A stretch of 32,515 nucleotides of DNA from Cyclobacteriaceae bacterium. Its GTDB lineage: Bacteria > Bacteroidota > Bacteroidia > Cytophagales > Cyclobacteriaceae. The notes beneath the pieces were generated by a model, which did not search any database, was not told the DNA's origin, and saw only the letters and a list, made by a program, of their open reading frames with translations. The position numbers and the translations under genes were made by a program. The stretch covers positions 1-32,515 of the forward strand of contig PXCO01000002.1 of the NCBI GenBank assembly GCA_003565295.1, given 5' to 3'. Shown in pieces: positions 1 to 7,110 of the stretch (position 1 is its first letter; each line of letters starts with the position of its first letter).

Positions 1-37
1 CATGCCCTGACTGCCGTCAGGACAGGCTCGATTTCAT
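1..37 (+). repeat. 37-bp direct repeat, copy 1
   Basis: It is identical to 192-228. It begins CATGCCCTGACTGCCGTCAG, whose core is a 6-bp stem (CCTGAC/GTCAGG) with a 4-nt loop. The sequences after the two copies are only weakly alike, so the repeat itself may be the mobile or conserved unit. Confidence 0.85.
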
Positions 38-191
38 GTGTTTATAATTGATTTTTATTTGCCACAACTTGTCCCGATCTTCGGGATAGCCTGCCCCTGC
101 CTGCCCCGAACTTGTTTCGGGGGATTCGCTTCGGGGGAATCTCGCATCTCCCCGATAGCTATCGGGGCATCCCAGTGTGTGACGTGCTCGT

Positions 192-228
192 CATGCCCTG
201 ACTGCCGTCAGGACAGGCTCGATTTCAT
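192..228 (+). repeat. 37-bp direct repeat, copy 2
   Basis: Exact copy of 1-37, offset by 191 bp. It lies between the 150-167 palindrome and the CCGACAGGCAG segment near 280. Confidence 0.85.
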
Positions 229-392
229 ACGTCTATATTTTGCTGTTCAATGACCATACCGGCTCCCGAACCTACCTTACCGACAGGCAGACTTGATTCG
301 GGGTAACCTCGCATGTTTAATAATTATCCCTCCGATTTTCATTTGCGTCATGCTCGGTTTTAGGCCTTACTTTTTTTAAAGAAAAGCCTGTG

Positions 393-1460
393 TTATAATC
401 CAAATAAAACACCTCCACAGTTGTCCCTGGAAGCACCGGAGACGGAGGCCAGGGAGTTAGGCGCTCTTTCAAGTCGCAATGCCCCCAAAAAGCCAAAAAC
501 CAGGGCCTCCTTGAGCGAAATAAGTGAGGGGTCTGGCAATACCACCTCAATTCGTCCATACAGCCGATTTTTCAGCTCCTCTATAAAATAGCCATTAAAA
601 GCACCCCCTCCCGTGGGCATTAACTTTCCTTTTTTGTTGACTAGGCTAGCGGTAATTCTGCTTACATAATGAGAAATGAGGGTGGCCAGAATCTCCTGAG
701 GCTGTAAATTAACTCCTTCCAATAAAGGTAAAAACTCGCGCTCAATATCTTCTCTGCCCAGACTTTTTGCACCAGACCTTTCATAATAGGGCAATTGCTC
801 AAGTTGTTTTAATAAACGAGGATTTTCGTTTGCGGTTTTGGCTATATTCCCATTTTCATCATACTCCTTTCCCAACTTTTGGGTAAAGTGATTGAGTAAT
901 AGGTTGAAAGGGCAGATATCAAAAGCCAAAATTTTATTTTTTTCCTTAATGGAAATATTTGCAATGCCTCCCAGGTTAAGGCAGTAATCCACACCGGGAA
1001 ACAATAACAGGTCGCCTATTGGCACTAATGGTGCTCCTTCTCCTCCCAGCTGTACATCGAGCATCCGGAAATCACTGATCACTGGAATGGAGCTTGCCAC
1101 GTGCATCGCCCAGCCATTTCCGATCTGTTTGGAGATTTTTTTCCTGGGCTGATGAAAGACGGTATGGCCATGGGAGGCTATTGCAATCGGTGAGATGCCT
1201 TCTTTTTCGCATATGGCCTTTACCCTTTCCCCCATCCACTGCCCGAATTCCACGTCTAATAATTCCAACTCCTCTGCCGGTAACTTGTGGGCATGTATAA
1301 GGGCTTGGCTCAAAGGTGTGGGGAAAGGTATCGTGACACCAAAATGTAGTTCATACTCCCACTTTGCCTTTTTGGTGAAGGTGGCATACACCAGGTCCAG
1401 CCCATCTCCGGAAGTTCCCGACATAAGCCCAATCATGGGGTAAATTGAAGGTGCAGTCAT
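393..1460 (-). CDS. anmK: Anhydro-N-acetylmuramic acid kinase
   Basis: This cytoplasmic enzyme opens and phosphorylates 1,6-anhydro-MurNAc to MurNAc-6-phosphate, returning cell-wall turnover products to metabolism. The 355-residue protein has the family's N-terminal phosphate-binding signature GLMSGTSGDGLD (residues 11-22), then ASHGHT (95-100), LGGEGAPLVP (about 138-147), LGGIAN (163-168) and FDICPFN (180-186). A C-terminal GGGAFN motif follows. The length is slightly below the usual 360-390. The ATG start sits ten residues before the first motif. It is transcribed divergently from coaX across a 132-bp gap. Downstream lies the intergenic repeat cluster, so it is probably monocistronic. The assignment is secure from motifs. 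Confidence 0.95.
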   Translation of the reverse strand: MTAPSIYPMIGLMSGTSGDGLDLVYATFTKKAKWEYELHFGVTIPFPTPLSQALIHAHKLPAEELELLDVEFGQWMGERVKAICEKEGISPIAIASHGHTVFHQPRKKISKQIGNGWAMHVASSIPVISDFRMLDVQLGGEGAPLVPIGDLLLFPGVDYCLNLGGIANISIKEKNKILAFDICPFNLLLNHFTQKLGKEYDENGNIAKTANENPRLLKQLEQLPYYERSGAKSLGREDIEREFLPLLEGVNLQPQEILATLISHYVSRITASLVNKKGKLMPTGGGAFNGYFIEELKNRLYGRIEVVLPDPSLISLKEALVFGFLGALRLERAPNSLASVSGASRDNCGGVLFGL

Positions 1461-1592
1461 GGGGGTTAAAGTTTGTTAAATTGATTGACAAATGGTTAAA
1501 ATTAATGTGGGTCCTCATCAGTGCGTTTTTTATTTCCCTAATTTTACCCTCATTACAATAGGTTAAGACAAATAAAGTCAAATTAATATAGT

Positions 1593-2315
1593 TTGAAAAA
1601 CTTTATTATAGATATAGGCAATTCTCGGATAAAGGCGGGGTATTTCGAAGGAGGTAGCCTAAGTAAGGAATGGAAAGTGGAGGAGCTGGCGGAGTTAAAC
1701 TTTATAAAGCAGAATCTGCCCATTGACCATTCCCTGGTAAGCTCCGTGAAATGGGAAATTGATACTTTGGAGAAGAAATTGGATTTTCCATTTACTTGGT
1801 TTGACCATAATTTGTCCCTACCCATCAAAGTAGACTATAAAACACCAACGACTTTAGGATTAGACCGTATAGCCGCTGCGGTGGGTCTTTCGGCGGTTAA
1901 CCCAGGGGGCGATAGCTTGGGGATAGATGTAGGTACTTGCATTACCTATGAATGTCTTGAGGCGGGTCTAAGGTATCGAGGAGGGGGTATTTCCCCGGGA
2001 ATTTCTATGAGGTTTAAAGCAATGAGTGGGTTCACGGCCAGACTTCCACTGGTGGGATTTAAAGGATTACCCCCCCGCTTTATCGGTTCTACTACAGAGG
2101 AATGCATGCAAAGTGGGGTATATTTTGGTGTAATGGGGGAAATGCAATATGTCATCCACCGTTATCGTAAGGATTACCCGGGGCTGAAGGTGTATATTTG
2201 CGGTGGCGATGCCGCCCACTTTGAAAGCTTAACAAAAGACTACATATTTGTAATCCCTAATTTGGTCCTGTATGGATTAAATAGAATATTAACGTACAAT
2301 GTCAATAAATCATAG
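1593..2315 (+). CDS. coaX: Type III pantothenate kinase
   Basis: It catalyses the first step of coenzyme A synthesis, ATP-dependent phosphorylation of pantothenate. The 240-residue protein carries the type III signatures: DIGNSRIK (residues 7-14), TLGLDR (87-92), IDVGTCITYE (111-120), GGGISPG (130-136) and GSTTEE. The start must be TTG at 1593, because an in-frame TAA lies at 1584-1586, the catalytic DxGN motif starts at residue 7, and no ATG occurs before the middle of the protein. The 3' end overlaps the next gene by 17 bp, indicating translational coupling to the outer-membrane protein gene. It heads the envelope block that runs to ppiD. Confidence 0.95.
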   Translation: MKNFIIDIGNSRIKAGYFEGGSLSKEWKVEELAELNFIKQNLPIDHSLVSSVKWEIDTLEKKLDFPFTWFDHNLSLPIKVDYKTPTTLGLDRIAAAVGLSAVNPGGDSLGIDVGTCITYECLEAGLRYRGGGISPGISMRFKAMSGFTARLPLVGFKGLPPRFIGSTTEECMQSGVYFGVMGEMQYVIHRYRKDYPGLKVYICGGDAAHFESLTKDYIFVIPNLVLYGLNRILTYNVNKS

Positions 2316-3582
2316 ACGAATTCTTGCGGCACTTTTTTGGTGCTTAGTTTCAATATCCTATTCAATTGCACAATCCACTACTTCCACTTACAGTTCCTTG
2401 GGAATTGGTAAGTTTAATACCGACGGCTATACCCAAAATAAGGGTATGGGGGGGCAGGGGGTGAGTTGGGGAAACTCGTTTTCTATCAATCATGTGAACC
2501 CCGCCGTTTCAGTGAAAAACGCCGCCTTCAACTTTCAGGCTGCCTTTAACTATGTGAATGTGCAGGCTGCCACCGAAGAGGACACCGAAGAAATTGACGG
2601 AGGGGGGCTGAGTTATGTGGCCATGTCATTTCCCATAGTGCCTAGGAGGTGGACTGCAGGTATAGGCCTTAACCAAATCACCGGGGTGGATTACAATCTT
2701 TCAGTGACCAGTCAGGTAGCAAATTCTGACCTTTTATCCCAAAACACAATAGAAGGAAGAGGAGGTTTGAGTGAGGTATATCTACAGACCGGTTTTCGTA
2801 TTTTAGATAACTTGAGCTTGGGGATCCACGGATCCTACTTATTTGGTTCCACCATTCGTACTAACCAGCTGGTTTTGATGGATGAAGAATTTTCGCCGGT
2901 AGGAATTTCTTCGGAATTATTTGAAAGGACCACCTTTAGTGATGTGTCCGTAAAGGGGGGTATTTATTATATGTTGCCCCTTGGTCAGCAAAAAGTTGTT
3001 AATTTCGGTGCCACTTATCATGTTTTTGGGGACATTGGAGGAAAAGAGTTTGCGAAAATGGCAGAATTGGGGCAAGCTAGTATCCCCAATTCCCCAGGTG
3101 ACGTCTTAAGTGATGATGTGGAAGGGAGTATTTTCATTCCCAATAGGTTAGGATTTGGTGTAACTTATGAAAAAATTGATAAATTTGTAATTGGCCTTGA
3201 AATGCAACATCAGGATTTCAGGGAATATAGGGGTTTTAACGGTGTTGACAGCAACTTGGAAGAATCTTTCAAGCTAAGTTTAGGAGGGCAATATACCCCA
3301 AATGCCTATTCGATGGAAAGTATGCTCCAGCGAACCAGGTTTCGGGCTGGGGTAGAATTCGAGAGGCTACCCTTTGTGCTCAACAACACCCAGGTAGATG
3401 ACCTTGGCATCAATTTTGGTGCCTCCATTCCTGTACACTCTATGTCCTTATTAAATTTGGCGGTTAAGGTGGGGACAAGAGGAACTACGGACAATGGCTT
3501 GGTAAGGGAGAATTACTTTAAGGTTTCATTAGGAGTTTCGATAAATGATAATAGTTGGTTTTACAAAAAAGTATTTGAGTAA
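2299..3582 (+). CDS. Outer-membrane beta-barrel protein, conserved next to coaX
   Basis: This 427-residue protein has a Sec signal peptide (hydrophobic stretch about 8-22, cleavage after SIAQ-type sequence). The rest is rich in alternating polar and aromatic strands, Gly-rich turns and short loops. It opens with YSSLGIGKF and many Gly/Asn turns, as in the FadL/OmpP1-like barrels that Bacteroidota encode beside coaX. The last residues form an amphipathic strand ending near an aromatic residue. It overlaps coaX by 17 bp and shares a TAATG junction with the TPR gene downstream. Outer-membrane location is well supported. Transport substrate and exact role are unknown, and I cannot place it confidently in a named family. 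Confidence 0.75.
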   Translation: MSINHRRILAALFWCLVSISYSIAQSTTSTYSSLGIGKFNTDGYTQNKGMGGQGVSWGNSFSINHVNPAVSVKNAAFNFQAAFNYVNVQAATEEDTEEIDGGGLSYVAMSFPIVPRRWTAGIGLNQITGVDYNLSVTSQVANSDLLSQNTIEGRGGLSEVYLQTGFRILDNLSLGIHGSYLFGSTIRTNQLVLMDEEFSPVGISSELFERTTFSDVSVKGGIYYMLPLGQQKVVNFGATYHVFGDIGGKEFAKMAELGQASIPNSPGDVLSDDVEGSIFIPNRLGFGVTYEKIDKFVIGLEMQHQDFREYRGFNGVDSNLEESFKLSLGGQYTPNAYSMESMLQRTRFRAGVEFERLPFVLNNTQVDDLGINFGASIPVHSMSLLNLAVKVGTRGTTDNGLVRENYFKVSLGVSINDNSWFYKKVFE

Positions 3583-4901
3583 TGTGGACAAACATGAGAT
3601 TTAAGTTTACGATTATTGGCTGTCTGTCCTTCCTTTTGGTAGGGCTCTCGCATGCACAAAGCAATTGGAACTGGCCAGAGGATACAGAGATGGAGGCAAG
3701 AGCCAGGGAGTACAACGCTGCTTATACGGATTACCGTAAATCAGGCGAGTTTCTGAAGGCAAGAGAAGGACTTCATTGGTTGTTGACCAATGTGCCAGAC
3801 CTTAACGAATCCCTTTATATTAACGGCGTTGAAATCTATGCCAAGGCTTCAGAAATGGTCGATGATGAAAAGCAGGCAAGGGTATTCCAAGATTCTGTCA
3901 TTACCTTATATAACATTAGGAACGAGAAGTATGACAATGAAACCAGATGGATTGAGAACAAAGCCTATTACGCCTACAGGTTCTTTAAGGGAGACAAAGA
4001 CAGAGTCGGAGATGCCGTTGAATTGTTTGAGCGAGTAATCGAGATCCATGGTAAAATCACTACACCCCAATTAGTAGCAGCCTATTTTGATGCGATTTAC
4101 AGGCACTTTGCTTATAATCAGGCCTTTACTGCCATGGAAGCACTTGGTAAATATGAGGAGTTGATGAAAATGCTGGAAGAAGCAGAAGAAGAGGGGAAGG
4201 ATGTGGCCACTCCTAAGGCTACCCTGGAGCAATTACTTGTGGCCATGGATATTATTGACTGTGATTTCATCAATAATAGCTTAGCGCCGCGTTTGGAAAA
4301 GGATCCCACCAGCATGAAACTTGCCCAGCAGATATTTGAATATTCCGTGCAGCATAAGTGCACAAATACTCCTGCTTTCCTGAGTGCTTTGGAGGTGATT
4401 GACAATGCAGATCCCACTTTTACCACCTCGCAGGTGAGAGGGCTGCGTTACATGCAAAACTCGGAATATGACAAAGCAGGGGAACTCTTTGAAAAGGCCC
4501 TTACTTTGGCTGAAACTGATGAGCAAAAAGCCGAAATCCACTGGGATATGGCAAAGGTACACGCGAATTTAGGAAGAAAAGGCCAAGCCAGAAGTTCAGC
4601 TATGAAAGCTGCTGAATTCAATAAGGAGGAATTTGAAAAAAGGGCCTATGGATTTATTGGTGGAATGTACATGAGCTCCTCAGCCGAATGCCGAGGGGGA
4701 CAAAGTAGGGTAAAAGATTATTCTATCTATATAGCTGCCTATGACGCTTATGCTAGAGCTGGCGATACAGACGGGATGAGAGAAGCAAAAGCTAGGTTCC
4801 CTTCCAAGGAAGAATTATTCACAGAGGGTTACCAAGTAGGTGAGACCATAAATACCGGTTGCTGGATTGGTCAAACGGTAACATTGGCGACAAGAGACTA
4901 A
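3582..4901 (+). CDS. Secreted tetratricopeptide-repeat protein
   Basis: A 439-residue exported protein; the reading starts at the ATG in the TAATG junction with the previous gene. A second ATG at 3594 gives a better signal peptide (MRFKFTIIG followed by a hydrophobic core and SHAQ) and may be the true start. After the signal the protein is alpha-helical, with TPR-like helix pairs. The clearest unit is around residues 290-345 (LRYMQNSEYDKAGELFEKAL followed by IHWDMAKVHANLGRKGQAR). The C-terminus has two Cys residues (AECRGG and NTGCWIG) that could form a disulphide. It is probably a periplasmic scaffold working with the neighbouring barrel protein. Catalytic function is not suggested. The gene ends at a strong terminator-like hairpin. 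Confidence 0.75.
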   Translation: MWTNMRFKFTIIGCLSFLLVGLSHAQSNWNWPEDTEMEARAREYNAAYTDYRKSGEFLKAREGLHWLLTNVPDLNESLYINGVEIYAKASEMVDDEKQARVFQDSVITLYNIRNEKYDNETRWIENKAYYAYRFFKGDKDRVGDAVELFERVIEIHGKITTPQLVAAYFDAIYRHFAYNQAFTAMEALGKYEELMKMLEEAEEEGKDVATPKATLEQLLVAMDIIDCDFINNSLAPRLEKDPTSMKLAQQIFEYSVQHKCTNTPAFLSALEVIDNADPTFTTSQVRGLRYMQNSEYDKAGELFEKALTLAETDEQKAEIHWDMAKVHANLGRKGQARSSAMKAAEFNKEEFEKRAYGFIGGMYMSSSAECRGGQSRVKDYSIYIAAYDAYARAGDTDGMREAKARFPSKEELFTEGYQVGETINTGCWIGQTVTLATRD

Positions 4902-4936
4902 GCAAGGTTTAAAACCTTCTATTATATCATTTTCAC

Positions 4937-4965
4937 AAAGGCGGTCCAGTACCGCCTTTTGTTTT
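4937..4965 (+). terminator. Intrinsic terminator after the TPR gene
   Basis: A perfect 9-bp stem, AAAGGCGGT (4937-4945) with ACCGCCTTT (4951-4959), encloses a 5-nt loop and is followed by TGTTTT. It lies 35 bp after the TPR stop codon and directly before the promoter-like element of lptC, so it splits the block into at least two transcription units. Confidence 0.8.
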
Positions 4966-4972
4966 ATATTTG
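4965..4972 (+). promoter_or_regulatory. Bacteroidota -7 element upstream of lptC
   Basis: TATATTTG matches the TAnnTTTG consensus of the primary Bacteroidota sigma factor. It lies 25 bp before the lptC ATG and directly after the terminator hairpin. No clear TTG is present at the expected -33 spacing, so this is a one-box match only. Confidence 0.5.
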
Positions 4973-4997
4973 TACCTATTGGAACCAGAAAAAAGGG

Positions 4998-5525
4998 ATG
5001 AGACTTTCTCTCTTGATTATAGTTATAGCCGGCATAGGTTTCATTTCTTGCAGGGAAGATGTGGACAGAAGGCAATTAGAGATATATGAAGGCCCAAGTA
5101 GGGTGGGCTATGATATTGTGCTTCATCATAGTGATTCTGCAATCGTGAGAACTAAGCTGATGGCTGACAAGCAGCTTGAATTTCAGAATGGAAACCTGGA
5201 GTTTCCCGAAGGGATAGTGATCCACTTTTTTGAAAAGGATGGGGAACTAAGCACGACCATTAGAGCTGACCGAGGGTATTACGATCGAAAGGAACATCTG
5301 TATAGGGGGGAAGGAGACGTGCAGGTGCATAACCTTTTGAAGGAGCAGAAACTGAATTCGGAAGAATTGTTTTGGGATCCGGGTAAAAAGAAAATTTATA
5401 CTGAAAAATTCGTCACTGTGGAGGAACCTACTCGTTTGATAAAAGGCACGGGGATGGAAGCAGATGAAGGCTTTAATGAATATACCTTTACCAAAGTGAC
5501 GGGAATTATAGAAAACGCCTTATAG
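4998..5525 (+). CDS. lptC: LPS export protein LptC (lipoprotein form)
   Basis: LptC anchors the LptBFG transporter to the periplasmic bridge that carries lipopolysaccharide to the outer membrane. The 175-residue product begins MRLSLLIIV, runs through a hydrophobic segment and reaches a lipobox-like ISC at about residue 19, so it is probably a lipoprotein, as is usual in Bacteroidota. The periplasmic part is beta-rich and has the family pattern of short repeated strands (FPEGIVIHFFEKDGEL, then TIRADRGYYDRKEHLYRGEG, then VQVHN, then LNSEELFWDPGKKKIYTEKF). The ATG at 4998 is chosen because it is followed at once by the signal sequence. A longer TTG-initiated reading from 4959 would place the terminator in the coding region. 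Three bases separate it from the next gene. Confidence 0.88.
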   Translation: MRLSLLIIVIAGIGFISCREDVDRRQLEIYEGPSRVGYDIVLHHSDSAIVRTKLMADKQLEFQNGNLEFPEGIVIHFFEKDGELSTTIRADRGYYDRKEHLYRGEGDVQVHNLLKEQKLNSEELFWDPGKKKIYTEKFVTVEEPTRLIKGTGMEADEGFNEYTFTKVTGIIENAL

Positions 5526-5528
5526 ATC

Positions 5529-5750
5529 ATGCACATATTGGACTTCATTTTACTACCTGTAGCTGCCGCACTTGTCATTATTGGAGCACACGTTACCTTA
5601 CAGCATGGTGTGGGCGCATCGTATCCGATTTTCATGTTTTCAGTGGTCTTGTTATTTTGGTTTCTCTACAGGAAACGTAAAGTAGAAGAGGAACAAGAGA
5701 AGGAAAAAGAGAAGAGTAAAAAAGGAAAGTCAAAAAATAAATTCCGATAA
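5529..5750 (+). CDS. Small two-helix membrane protein
   Basis: A 73-residue protein with two predicted membrane helices (about residues 4-23 and 32-46). A highly charged Lys/Glu-rich tail follows (about 47-73), probably a cytoplasmic coiled or disordered extension. It sits 3 bp after lptC and 1 bp before the CNNM/CBS gene, so co-translation with both is likely. I recognise no named family. Its retention between lptC and the transporter-like gene suggests an envelope role, but that is inference. Confidence 0.7.
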   Translation: MHILDFILLPVAAALVIIGAHVTLQHGVGASYPIFMFSVVLLFWFLYRKRKVEEEQEKEKEKSKKGKSKNKFR

Positions 5751-5751
5751 T

Positions 5752-7023
5752 ATGGAGACGGAATACCTTTTCTTCGTTTTTCTTACCCTGGCATTTTCAG
5801 CACTATTCTCTGGCCTGGAAATCGCTTTCGTTTCGGCCAACCGATTACACATAGAACTTCAAAATAAGCAGGGGAAGCTTGTAGGAAAGGTGCTATCTAC
5901 CTTCATAAAGCACCCCAGCCAATTTATAGGCACCACCCTGCTGGGGAACACCGTATCACTGGTCCTGTACGGGATCTTCATGGCCTATCTATTGGAGCAG
6001 CCCATAAGTAACCTATTGCCCGACAGCTTGGACTCACAGGCCGGCGTCATGGTGGTTCAAACGGTCATTTCCACCATCTTGGTGTTGGTTACAGCGGAAT
6101 TTATTCCCAAAAGCATATTCATGCTGAACCCCAACAACATGTTGTCAATTTTTTCTCTGCCATTTATGCTTTTGTACTATATCATGTATCCTTTAGTTTG
6201 GGCGGTGGTAAGGCTTTCCAAGATCTTTATTGTGAGGGTGCTACAGCTTGAATACAATGAAGATAAACCTGTGTTTCGGATTACCGACCTCAACAGTTTT
6301 ATCCAGAACAACCTTGAAACTAAGGGGGATGAGGCAAAGGCGGAAATAGACACCAAGATTTTCGATAATGCGGTAGAGTTCAAGAAAATCAAAGTAAGGG
6401 AATGTATGGTGCCCCGAACGGATATTGTGGCCGTAGAAGTACAGGATAGTATTGAAGAACTTAAGGGGGCTTTTATTGAAAGCGGACATTCTAAAATCAT
6501 CATTTACAAAGAGACTATTGATGATGTCATTGGGTATTGCCACCATCTGGAGCTATTTAAAAAGCCCAAGACCATTGAGGAGATCCTCACCCCCATCATC
6601 ATTGTTCCGGAGTCCGCATTGGCCAATGAGCTTTTAGTCCAGTTCATCAAAGAGAGAAAGAGCCTTTCCCTTGTAGTGGATGAATTTGGTGGCACCAGTG
6701 GGATTGTAAGCATGGAAGACATCATTGAGGAAATTTTTGGGGAAATAGAGGATGAGTATGATAGCGATGACCTGGTAGAACAGCAGCTTTCAGAAAATGA
6801 ATACCTTTTGAGCGCCAGGCACGAAATTGATTATCTTAACGAAAAATTCAATTGGACCCTTCCTTCTGGGGACTTTGAAACCCTCTCCGGATTTATCCTT
6901 TCCCTGACCGAGAATATACCCCAGAAAGGGGAGACAGCGGTGTATGGCCCCTTTACCTTTACCATTGTGGCGAAACAGGAGCATCGCATTGATACTGTAA
7001 AACTTAAGATAAACCCTGCCTAA
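5752..7023 (+). CDS. CNNM-CBS-CorC family membrane protein (hemolysin/GldE-like)
   Basis: A 423-residue inner-membrane protein of the HlyC/CorC family. The N-terminal CNNM (DUF21) domain has several membrane helices (about residues 1-160) and includes FSGLEIAFVSANR. A tandem CBS pair follows from about residue 215 (ECMVPRTDIVAV, then VVDEFGGTSGIVSMEDIIEE). The C-terminal CorC_HlyC domain is at about 345-420 (LPSGDFETLSGFILSL). Family members are implicated in Mg2+/Co2+ homeostasis. GldE, a relative in gliding Bacteroidota, has the same architecture, but the sequence alone does not show which role applies. It follows lptC and the small membrane gene closely and precedes ppiD by 87 bp. Confidence 0.88.
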   Translation: METEYLFFVFLTLAFSALFSGLEIAFVSANRLHIELQNKQGKLVGKVLSTFIKHPSQFIGTTLLGNTVSLVLYGIFMAYLLEQPISNLLPDSLDSQAGVMVVQTVISTILVLVTAEFIPKSIFMLNPNNMLSIFSLPFMLLYYIMYPLVWAVVRLSKIFIVRVLQLEYNEDKPVFRITDLNSFIQNNLETKGDEAKAEIDTKIFDNAVEFKKIKVRECMVPRTDIVAVEVQDSIEELKGAFIESGHSKIIIYKETIDDVIGYCHHLELFKKPKTIEEILTPIIIVPESALANELLVQFIKERKSLSLVVDEFGGTSGIVSMEDIIEEIFGEIEDEYDSDDLVEQQLSENEYLLSARHEIDYLNEKFNWTLPSGDFETLSGFILSLTENIPQKGETAVYGPFTFTIVAKQEHRIDTVKLKINPA

Positions 7024-7053
7024 TAAGTAATTACTTTATTTATTGCTCCGTTA

Positions 7054-7061
7054 TAATTTTG
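7054..7061 (+). promoter_or_regulatory. -7 element upstream of ppiD
   Basis: TAATTTTG matches TAnnTTTG and lies 49 bp before the chosen ppiD start. The upstream TTG box is not evident at standard spacing. It could give ppiD its own promoter in addition to read-through from the lptC unit. Confidence 0.4.
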
Positions 7062-7110
7062 AATTTAGCGGTAGATGCTATTATTTTGCGTCACTTCAAA
7101 AAAAAGAAGC

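Larger units (their letters stand above)
1..330. repeat. Palindrome-rich intergenic repeat cluster
   Basis: This stretch has no convincing gene. A 37-bp sequence at 1-37 recurs exactly at 192-228, and each copy contains the inverted repeat CCTGAC-TGCC-GTCAGG. Between the copies lie a perfect 18-bp palindrome CCCCGATAGCTATCGGGG (150-167) and CCCGAA/TTCGGG-type inverted repeats at about 100-136. A further CCGACAGGCAG-type segment sits at 275-295. Similar CCCGAA and CCCCGAAA words reappear at the far end of the window (32380-32445). It resembles the REP-like intergenic repeats of Bacteroidota genomes. Any function is unknown; transcript ends or small hairpin RNAs are possible. Confidence 0.7.

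Noticed and set aside
1-330. CRISPR array from the repeated 37-mer
   Set aside because: Only two copies 191 bp apart, with internal palindromes and no regular spacers or cas genes.
362-389. Terminator after anmK
   Set aside because: AGGC/GCCT with T- and A-rich arms pairs imperfectly and lacks a clear tail on the minus strand, so it was too weak to list as a feature.
4118-4426. 102-codon minus-strand open frame inside the TPR gene
   Set aside because: It lies wholly within the TPR coding region, and its composition mirrors the opposite strand.
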